From Pseudomonas paraeruginosa PA7 (GTDB lineage: Bacteria > Pseudomonadota > Gammaproteobacteria > Pseudomonadales > Pseudomonadaceae), in contig NC_009656.1 in the NCBI RefSeq assembly GCF_000017205.1, forward strand, positions 2,360,001-2,424,000: 64,000 nt of DNA, written 5' to 3'. The position numbers and the translations under genes were made by a program. This document shows positions 58,101 through 64,000 of the stretch, one piece after another; within the stretch, counting starts at the first letter, position 1; each line of letters opens with the position of its first letter. The notes beneath the pieces are model-generated. The model had not been told where the DNA came from. It worked only from the letters and a program-made list of their open reading frames with translations, and made no database searches.

Positions 58101-60007
58101 GGTTGGACCTCCTGTTGCGCGACGCTCAGCGCCACCGCGACCGGGCGCACCCAGATCGGCGTATTGCTGAGCATGAAGGTTTCGCCGGCCTCGGCCAGCA
58201 GCAGGGTGGTGCCCATCACGCCGGCGATGGCCTCGGCCGCGGCCGGTGGTACGGCGTTGCCGATGCGCTCGCGCCAGTCGCTGTCGCTCAGGCCGTCGAG
58301 GATCAACTGTTCCTCCGGGTCCACCAGGCTCTGCAGCGCGGCCAGCTCCAGGGTGGTGAAGGGCCGGTGCCAGGTGCCGTCCAGCGACTGGATGATGCAG
58401 GTGAGCCGGTCGTTCGCCGCCGGCATGCGCGGGTCGGCGACGCTCCACCGGCCATTGTCGTGCCGCGCGCTGGCGGATACTGCGCCGGCGGACTGGTCGA
58501 ACCCGACGACACCGTAGTGCCCGCCGGTCAGGTAGGCGTCGCCCTTGGTGCGATCGAGCACGCGCGGATCAGCGATCGACAGAGCGCCGCTGGCCACCTG
58601 CTGGGAGCCGGTGACCGTGCCGGTAGCGCTTCCCCACTCGCCGACGTGCAATTTGCGGCTACTCGCCCCCGGGTGCCAGTTGTGGTACCTGGGATCGGCA
58701 ACAGCCTGGCCGCCGGAGCTGGGTGAGTGCCCGCCGGTGACAGTTCCGGCGTGGCTGCCCATGCTGACGACGCGGAACACGTTGTTGTGCCGGACGCCGC
58801 CCGGGCGCGGGTCTGCTACAGCGAATGCGCCCTGGCCGGTGGTGCTGGCGGCGATCACGGTGCCGGCCGGGCCGTCCCAGTCGGTGACCGGGTACTTGCC
58901 GAAGCTCTGGCCGCGTGGGTCGGCGACGGAGTACGTGCCTTGGCCAGGCGACTTGACGCCGATGATGGCTCCCGAGGTGTCGGTCCAACGGCGCACGCCG
59001 TACTGCTGGTACTGCAGGGCGTTCGCCGGCGCACGCGGGTCCGCTACCGAGAACGCCCCGTTTGTGGGCCCGCTACGACCGGCGATGGTGCCCATGCTGT
59101 CGTTCCAGCCGTGGACGCCCATGTAGCCGGCCTGATACTCCGGCACGATGATCAGATCGCGCAGGTAGCCGTCCTCGACGGCCAGGTCGTTCAGGCTGCG
59201 CCAGTCGCTGCCTGCTCGCACCAGGGCGAGGCGCACCCAGGTCTTCCACTGCAAGGACGGTACCCGGTGCATCGGGCCGGCGGCTTCGATATCGCCGGGC
59301 AGCGGCATGCGGCCGAGGATGTCGCCGACGGCGCGCAGGCTCTTCTTTTCCGGCTCGTACAGGAAGGGCGGCACTTTCTCGACGTGCCGCGCGACAAGCA
59401 GGAAGCGCTTCCGGGACTGCGCCAGGCCGCCCAGTTCGCCGCAGTCGTGAGTGGTTTCCGCCACGGCGTAGCCGAAGCCACTGAGCAGGCTGTTGATCTG
59501 GTCCAGCAGGTGCCGGCCGCGGCTGGCAAGGCGTGGGACGTTCTCGAAGACGATCAGCGGCACCGGGTCATCAGCCCATGCCTCGCCCATCAGCCAGATG
59601 CAGCGCAGCGTCAACTCGTTCAGCGCCTGGTACTTCGGAGTCAAGCTCATCTTCTCCGACAGCAGGCCGCTGGCGCCCTTGCATGGGGAACTGATGAAGA
59701 CGGCATCCGGTCGGCGCCCGCCCGCGGCGCGACGAACATCCTCCGGGGTCGCCTCCCGCCAGCCTGCCGGCGGCTCCTTGCCGTGGAACCGCACGTACTG
59801 GTCGCGGGTGAACAGGTCCAGCAGGGTGCCCGGGACACCGGCCAGTCGCTCGAAGTCGCGTAGGCCGGCCGGGTCCACGTCGATTCCGCCGAGGCAGACC
59901 CACTGGGCCTCGACGTTGCCGACCCGCGGGCGCGCCCGGTTGAAACCGGCGGCACCGCCGCCCAGGCCGCAGCAGAAGTGGAAGTGGTAGAGGGTGCGCT
60001 TAATCAT
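58097..60007 (-). CDS. C5-cytosine DNA methyltransferase with tandem VADPR repeats
   Basis: 636 residues. Motif I FCCGLGGGAAGF (11-22), catalytic Cys109 in SSPCKG (canonical PPCQG modified), ENVP (155-158), QSRKR (197-201), and motif X RERIGNAVPP (579-588). Instead of a conventional target-recognition domain, residues about 300-527 hold six imperfect tandem units of 36-45 residues, each ending in (V/I)ADPR (ends at 325, 365, 401, 440, 482, 527) and preceded by a W..(S/A)GT(V/I).G pattern. The stop overlaps the next gene by 4 nt. The start MIKRTLYHFHF matches the usual family N-terminus. It may protect phage DNA from restriction. Confidence 0.87.
   Translation of the reverse strand: MIKRTLYHFHFCCGLGGGAAGFNRARPRVGNVEAQWVCLGGIDVDPAGLRDFERLAGVPGTLLDLFTRDQYVRFHGKEPPAGWREATPEDVRRAAGGRRPDAVFISSPCKGASGLLSEKMSLTPKYQALNELTLRCIWLMGEAWADDPVPLIVFENVPRLASRGRHLLDQINSLLSGFGYAVAETTHDCGELGGLAQSRKRFLLVARHVEKVPPFLYEPEKKSLRAVGDILGRMPLPGDIEAAGPMHRVPSLQWKTWVRLALVRAGSDWRSLNDLAVEDGYLRDLIIVPEYQAGYMGVHGWNDSMGTIAGRSGPTNGAFSVADPRAPANALQYQQYGVRRWTDTSGAIIGVKSPGQGTYSVADPRGQSFGKYPVTDWDGPAGTVIAASTTGQGAFAVADPRPGGVRHNNVFRVVSMGSHAGTVTGGHSPSSGGQAVADPRYHNWHPGASSRKLHVGEWGSATGTVTGSQQVASGALSIADPRVLDRTKGDAYLTGGHYGVVGFDQSAGAVSASARHDNGRWSVADPRMPAANDRLTCIIQSLDGTWHRPFTTLELAALQSLVDPEEQLILDGLSDSDWRERIGNAVPPAAAEAIAGVMGTTLLLAEAGETFMLSNTPIWVRPVAVALSVAQQEVQP
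58427..59107 (-). repeat. Six tandem protein-coding repeats in the cytosine methyltransferase
   Basis: Coding region of residues about 301-527. Unit ends sit 36-45 residues apart. Shared features: aromatic residue, then (S/P/A)(A/M)GTV, a Gly/Ser/Thr-rich turn, and (F/Y/A)(S/A)(V/I)ADPR. DNA identity is low; the repeats are visible at protein level. Confidence 0.85.
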
Positions 60008-60079
60008 GCAGAGGGTTCCTTTTCGCGAACGTGACGATGCACGGCGCCATGCGTGATGGCGCAGTGATGTCGTTGGGGC

Positions 60080-60106
60080 TAGAATTGAGCGGCCCGGCAT
60101 AGGGCC
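60080..60106 (+). promoter_or_regulatory. Putative promoter and hairpin upstream of the TIR gene
   Basis: A TAGAAT -10-like element (60080-60085) lies between the divergent methyltransferase and TIR starts. It is followed by an inverted repeat GGCCC-GGCATA-GGGCC (60091-60106). No convincing -35 is seen. The hairpin could be an operator or leader structure. Confidence 0.35.
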
Positions 60107-60132
60107 GGAATTACAAGGATGGAGTTAAAAAG

Positions 60133-61044
60133 ATGGCGGTCTTCATTAGTTATTCCCACGCTGATAAGGAAAAGATTGACATGATCGCCGGGCATCTTGT
60201 TCGAAAACGAGCAAGCGTCTGGGTTGATCGATGGGAACTTAAGCCAGGTGATTCGCTAATAAATCGAATTCAAGAAGCTGTTGAGGGGTCAAGTGCTCTG
60301 CTCATAATGTTGTCCTCTGCATCGGTAGAGTCAGAGTGGTGTAAGAAAGAGTTAACTGGCGGTCTCCTACGTGAACTTGAAGAAAGACGCGTGGTAACCA
60401 TTCCTGTACTTCTGGAAGACTGCAAGATTCCTCTGTTCCTCCGTGACAAGTTGTATGCAGATTTTCGAAAAGATTTCGATGTTGGCATGAGTGCGTTGTT
60501 GGAGGCTGTCGCCGGGCACTCTAATCCTGATCAGTCCCGTATTGAGGATGTTGACGGCTATCTGGACTGGGCAACGGACTGGGGTGAAGTCGAGGGGAAT
60601 ATTAGTATTAACTATACGTTGGTGCAGAATTCGTCCAATACCGAAATGACGTTTCTTACCCAGATATTTTGTATCTTAGGGAGTGTCGCCTCAGCTAGAT
60701 ATCGGCAGTACCAAAAGCTCGGTATAGACTGGGTGTACCGCACGATGCATGCGCTATCTTTGCAGGCATTTTCAAAAGATAACGACGATATGTTCGTGAT
60801 TCTGGATGACACAATTCCAAAGACCCGAAGCTTAATGTGTGTTGATCCCAAGACTGGCAGCGATTACGAGATGAAAGTTATCTGCCGTAAAATGGGGAAC
60901 GACAACGGTAAAGACCAGCTCCTCAATATTACCGAGTATCTGGAACGGATCTTTGAATTCACGATGAAAACGAATCGAAAGCCAACTGCCGAAGAGGAAG
61001 AGAAGATGAAGATTATTGCAGCTACCCCGTGGCCGCGCGCATAG
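60133..61044 (+). CDS. TIR-domain protein with novel C-terminal domain (putative anti-phage effector)
   Basis: 303 residues. TIR domain in residues 1-about 130: MAVFISYSHADKEKIDMIAGHL (betaA-box 1), RASVWVDRWELKPGDSLINRIQEAVEGSSALLIMLS (BB-loop region), and SEWCKKEL, in which Glu73 aligns with the catalytic Glu of SARM1-type NADases. The C-terminal about 160 residues (from DVDGYLDWATDW) match nothing I recognise. The gene is strikingly AT-rich against its GC-rich neighbours and opposes the surrounding operon, so it is a recently acquired cargo gene. Such TIRs in phages and islands often act in defence by consuming NAD or making signalling nucleotides; this function is inferred. Confidence 0.85.
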   Translation: MAVFISYSHADKEKIDMIAGHLVRKRASVWVDRWELKPGDSLINRIQEAVEGSSALLIMLSSASVESEWCKKELTGGLLRELEERRVVTIPVLLEDCKIPLFLRDKLYADFRKDFDVGMSALLEAVAGHSNPDQSRIEDVDGYLDWATDWGEVEGNISINYTLVQNSSNTEMTFLTQIFCILGSVASARYRQYQKLGIDWVYRTMHALSLQAFSKDNDDMFVILDDTIPKTRSLMCVDPKTGSDYEMKVICRKMGNDNGKDQLLNITEYLERIFEFTMKTNRKPTAEEEEKMKIIAATPWPRA

Positions 61045-61084
61045 GGCAGAGCCGATCAGCTCGTCGCGGGCTTACTCTTGGAAG

Positions 61085-61942
61085 TCACGCGATGGGCTCC
61101 TTGGTGTCGTGGAATATGTCGAGCTGCGCCAGGCCACTGCGCGCGGCATCGTTGAGCCAGAGGCATTCGATGCGGTCCCGCGCGCCGTCGGCGAGGGCAT
61201 TCCGCTCGAGGCGGTGCCAGTGGCGGTAAAGGCGGTCGTAGAGGGGACAGGGGTATCCGGAGAGGACCACCATGCCGCTCAGCCCCTTGAGGATCGCAGC
61301 CAGGTTCCGGTGCTGGTCGTCGTCCAGTTCGTGTCGGTACGACTTGCCGGTGGCGTTGTGGCGGACTTTGGTGCTGCGAGTGGAATGGACGTAGGGCGGG
61401 TCGACGTAGTGCAGCGTGCTCGGCCGGTCGTGGTGCTCCATCAGCACCAGGGCGTCGCGGTTCTCGATCACCACGCCCTGTAGGCGCTCAGTGATAGCGG
61501 CCAACGCATCGGGGTAGTTGCGCCAGTCCAGCGCGGGCGCGGCACCACTCCTCGCCGACGTCGAGCGGAACCCCGTGCGTTCGCCGCTCGCCGCGGCGCT
61601 GCCGAAACCCTGGAAACTGCGGACCACCATCCGCCGGGCGCGCTCGAGCGGATCGGACGTTTCCGCGTAGCTGGCTTCGAACTCTTCCCGGGCAAACGGG
61701 GTAAGCGCCAGGGCCTGGCGCAGTTCCTCGCCACGGTCCCGCGCGACGAGGAACAGGTTCACTACGTCCCCGTCGAGGTCGTTGTAGACCTCGGCATAGC
61801 TGCGGGCCTTCCGCAGCAGGACAGAAGCCGCGCCGCCGAATGGCTCGATGTAGGTGTGGTGGGGCGCCAGGTGCTGGATGATCCACGGGGCGAGCAGCCA
61901 CTTGCCGCCGTGGTAGCGGAGAATCGGTCGTTGAGGAGGCAT
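61085..61942 (-). CDS. D12-class DNA N6-adenine methyltransferase (Dam-like)
   Basis: 285 residues from MPPQRPILRYHGGKW. SAM motif EPFGGAASVLL (33-43) and catalytic DPPY (181-184, YVDPPYVHSTR) are intact. Order (motif I, then DPPY) is of the alpha/D12 class. Phage Dam-like enzymes usually protect against restriction or regulate packaging. It lies on the minus strand next to the TIR gene (convergent), 140 nt downstream of the SbcC-like gene. Confidence 0.9.
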   Translation of the reverse strand: MPPQRPILRYHGGKWLLAPWIIQHLAPHHTYIEPFGGAASVLLRKARSYAEVYNDLDGDVVNLFLVARDRGEELRQALALTPFAREEFEASYAETSDPLERARRMVVRSFQGFGSAAASGERTGFRSTSARSGAAPALDWRNYPDALAAITERLQGVVIENRDALVLMEHHDRPSTLHYVDPPYVHSTRSTKVRHNATGKSYRHELDDDQHRNLAAILKGLSGMVVLSGYPCPLYDRLYRHWHRLERNALADGARDRIECLWLNDAARSGLAQLDIFHDTKEPIA

Positions 61943-62082
61943 CGTCAGTACTCGGTGAACAGGCACCGGACGCCGCCCTGCCTGACGCGGGCGGCCCACG
62001 AGGCATGGTTGAATCGCCCACAGGGCGGCGTCCGGTGCTTGCTGGAAGAGAAAGCGCCCCGGGTGGGGCGCTGTATCGAGGG

Positions 62083-63828
62083 TCAGGCCGCAGCCTGGTG
62101 CTGCTGGTCGGCGAGTTGCCCGGCGTCGATCCAGACCGCTTGTAACCAGGCCGGCGTCTTCGCCATCGGTTCCTTGAGCGTGCCGGCGACGATCAGCGTG
62201 TCGATCTCACCGCCGGCGGCCAGGCTCTGGAAGAGCTTCATCGCCTGCTGAGTGCGCGCAGGGATATCCAGCACGTCGAAGCGGTCCAGCAGCGCCAGGC
62301 GCAGGCCGGAGATCGTCGCGATGGTCAGGGCCAGCGTCGCGTCGCACCGCCAGCGTTCGGACTCGGACAGCAGGCCGTAGAGCCGGCCGCCGAAGGTCAC
62401 GTCGATGTCCGCGCTGATCTCCACTGGCGACCAGCCGGCGGTGCCGGACAGGCGCTGCAGCAGCTCGTTCACCGGTCCGATCGCGTCGGCCAGGATCTCC
62501 GCCGGGATGCCGGTCGGTGACAACGCGTCGGCCATGCCGGTCCACGCCACCACGTCCTGGTGCGCGGCCTGCGCTTTCGCGATCGAGGCCTCGCGCTGGG
62601 TAGCGGCTTCCAGGGCTTCCTGCAGGGCGACCAGCTTTGCGCGGCTCGCGTCGCGGGCCTGTCGCAGTTCGTTGATGGCCTGCTCGCCGTTGGCTATCGC
62701 CTCGGCGCTGGGCGCTTCGACGGACTCTGCTTCCAGGGCCTTGATCTGCTCGGCGGCTGCCAGGCTCTCGTCCAGGTCACGCTGGCTGTTCGCGACGGTG
62801 CGCTGGGCGCTGGCCAGATACTCGCGGTACTCGGGCAACCGGCGGGCGGCTTCGGCATCGGCGATCTGCTCCGGCGGCTGGTGCACCACCAGGGTCCCGG
62901 CCTGCAGGTCGACCGCGCCCTGGCAGTGGGGGCAGGTCAGCGGCTGGTGCGGCACGCGGCCCGAGGAGGCCAGCTCGGCAGCCATGACCTTCTCGGACCA
63001 CTCGTCCTGGTTCCGCTCGTCGGTGGTCAGCTTGTTCCGGCGGCGCGGCTCCAGGTCGACCAGCTCGCGCAGCTTGGCGATGCGCTGGGCGCGGCCGTCG
63101 GCAGCCTGGCGGGCCTGCTTGCTGGCGCCCAGGGCCTGCTGGGCCTCGGCCAGATCGTCCTCGAGCAGCTGCAGGTTCTTACCGGCCTCGGCGACCTGGT
63201 CTTCGGTGACCACGGTGGCCAGCAACTCCGGCGCCCAGTCGACGGCCTTCTCGCTGCCGTAGTTCTCGCCGGTGATCATCTTCCAGGCGCCGCGCGCCTC
63301 GCTGGCGTAGGCCTTGGCCTGTTCAACCGCGGCCGGGAGCCCGGAGCGGAGCAGGGGCTTCACTTTCTCGAACAGCGCCAGGTCCAGGCCTTTGGCTTCC
63401 AGCCGCTTGCCGACCTCGGCAGGGCTGGCGCTGGCGCCGGTCAGGTCGAACAGCACCCGGCGGCGATCTTTGGCGTCCAGGGCGGCGAAGCGGCTGGCGT
63501 CGAGCACGTATGGCAGGAACAGCGAGTCGGCGAGCGGGGAGCCTTTGCCGCTGGGCAGCGCGACGCCGCAGGCCTGCACCTCGCCGGATTCGTCCAGCCA
63601 CTCGACACTGGACTCGCCCTTCTTGGCGCCCTCGGTGACCAGCTTGTCCATCTCCTTCTTCAGCGAGACGCGGCGCGGCTGGCCGTTGAAGGCCATGGCA
63701 ATGGCGTCCAGCAGCGAACTCTTGCCGGCGCCGTTGTGGCCGGCCACCAGAAGCACCGGCGCAGAAACATCAAGGGCCGCATGACGCAGCCCTTGGAAGT
63801 TGGTGATTTCGAGTTTCGTGATGCGCAT
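62083..63828 (-). CDS. RecF/SbcC-like P-loop ATPase with a CxxC zinc hook
   Basis: 581 residues. N-terminal half of an ABC-type SMC fold: Walker A GHNGAGKSS (30-38) after KLEITNFQGLRHA. Central coiled coils flank CPHC (Cys299/Cys302), a Rad50-type hook. The C-terminal half has a weak signature region (LSESERWRCDATLALTIATISGLRLALLDRFDVLDI). It is shorter than SbcC (about 1000 aa), as in phage homologues. Likely part of phage recombination or end processing. Partner nuclease not visible. Confidence 0.86.
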   Translation of the reverse strand: MRITKLEITNFQGLRHAALDVSAPVLLVAGHNGAGKSSLLDAIAMAFNGQPRRVSLKKEMDKLVTEGAKKGESSVEWLDESGEVQACGVALPSGKGSPLADSLFLPYVLDASRFAALDAKDRRRVLFDLTGASASPAEVGKRLEAKGLDLALFEKVKPLLRSGLPAAVEQAKAYASEARGAWKMITGENYGSEKAVDWAPELLATVVTEDQVAEAGKNLQLLEDDLAEAQQALGASKQARQAADGRAQRIAKLRELVDLEPRRRNKLTTDERNQDEWSEKVMAAELASSGRVPHQPLTCPHCQGAVDLQAGTLVVHQPPEQIADAEAARRLPEYREYLASAQRTVANSQRDLDESLAAAEQIKALEAESVEAPSAEAIANGEQAINELRQARDASRAKLVALQEALEAATQREASIAKAQAAHQDVVAWTGMADALSPTGIPAEILADAIGPVNELLQRLSGTAGWSPVEISADIDVTFGGRLYGLLSESERWRCDATLALTIATISGLRLALLDRFDVLDIPARTQQAMKLFQSLAAGGEIDTLIVAGTLKEPMAKTPAWLQAVWIDAGQLADQQHQAAA

Positions 63829-63831
63829 GGC

Positions 63832-64000
63832 TCACTCCAGATCGAGGGCGATATCCCCCGGCTTCTTGATGACGCGGTAGGTGTTCAGTTCGCGGGATTC
63901 CTCGTTCTCCTGCTCGAGCACGATGACGCCCTGGTCCAGCAGCTGGAGGACGACGCGCTCGGCTTCCTCGGTGGTGAGAGCGAAGCGCGATTGCAGCCAG
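63832..64000 (-). CDS. Prophage protein, C-terminal part only (cut by window)
   Basis: Last 55 codons (WLQSRFALTTEEAERVV...IKKPGDIALDLE). The segment resembles a winged-helix-like end with a highly acidic stretch (LEQENEESRE). It ends 3 nt before the SbcC-like gene, so the two are probably coupled. Start is beyond the right edge. Confidence 0.7.
   Translation of the reverse strand, partial: WLQSRFALTTEEAERVVLQLLDQGVIVLEQENEESRELNTYRVIKKPGDIALDLE

Noticed and set aside
58427..59107. CRISPR-like regular repeats
   Set aside because: The repeat periodicity is protein-level within the methyltransferase; DNA units are not identical and no spacers or cas genes exist. No CRISPR array is seen in the window.
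58097..61942. Complete restriction-modification system
   Set aside because: Only the methyltransferases are visible; the TIR gene is not a restriction endonuclease and no nuclease motif was found between them.

Overview
The window is a 64 kb piece of a high-GC gammaproteobacterial chromosome that I read as Pseudomonas aeruginosa. The gene order matches what I know of the PAO1 chromosome running from ohr/ohrR to tal/dusA, including tpm, sagS, arr, copRS, ptrA, queF, mlaA/vacJ and rssB-rssC. Positions 1 to about 51.8 kb are ordinary core chromosome. Positions about 51.8 to 64 kb are the left end of an integrated prophage-like element sitting in dusA, and it continues past the right edge.

Core region by block. 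0-4 kb: organic hydroperoxide resistance (ohr, ohrR), two LysR regulators, a TauE/SafE-type permease and a DUF1127 protein. 4-10.4 kb: a YcaQ-type DNA glycosylase, class II DAHP synthase, a spermidine-synthase-like protein, a crotonase and a DEAD-box helicase. 10.7-17.8 kb: an EmrAB-OMF efflux operon (MFS, HlyD, OpmA) with LysR genes and a LigB-type dioxygenase. 17.9-24.8 kb: universal stress protein, tpm, an M14 peptidase, htpX, an alanine-type aminotransferase, then the peroxide and methionine-oxide repair genes msrB, gpx and ospR. 24.9-30.3 kb: the SagS hybrid kinase, an AAA protein, a free-methionine sulfoxide reductase and a GST. 30.4-30.9 kb: a tRNA-Glu/Gly/Gly cluster. 31.3-32.9 kb: the Arr EAL phosphodiesterase. 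33-39.6 kb: acyl-CoA dehydrogenase, a frameshifted transglutaminase-like gene, a GST and an ABC-2 exporter. 39.7-42.8 kb: the copper regulon (copS, copR, ptrA and a cupredoxin), with two exact CopR boxes visible. 42.9-51.9 kb: queF, a DUF4404 gene, an HD plus HAD pair next to a GntR regulator (phosphonate-type context), a thioesterase, mlaA, a PilZ protein, the rssB-rssC switch, tal and dusA.

Element. A tyrosine integrase lies just outside the 5' end of dusA. Beyond it is a long leftward operon (genes on the minus strand), many of them linked by 4-nt stop/start overlaps: a RecF/SbcC-like zinc-hook ATPase, a D12-class adenine methylase, a C5-cytosine methyltransferase, an ASCH-like protein, several unknown phage proteins and a PrtN-family activator. 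Two genes break the strand pattern and read rightward: a 79-aa zinc-ribbon protein, and a conspicuously AT-rich gene for a TIR-domain protein placed between the two DNA methyltransferases.

The most novel material is in the element. One item is the TIR protein, which keeps the catalytic Glu context of NAD-consuming TIRs and has a C-terminal domain I do not recognise; it is a plausible phage-borne anti-phage effector. The other is the cytosine methyltransferase, which carries six tandem approximately 40-residue repeats ending in (V/I)ADPR where the target-recognition region should be.
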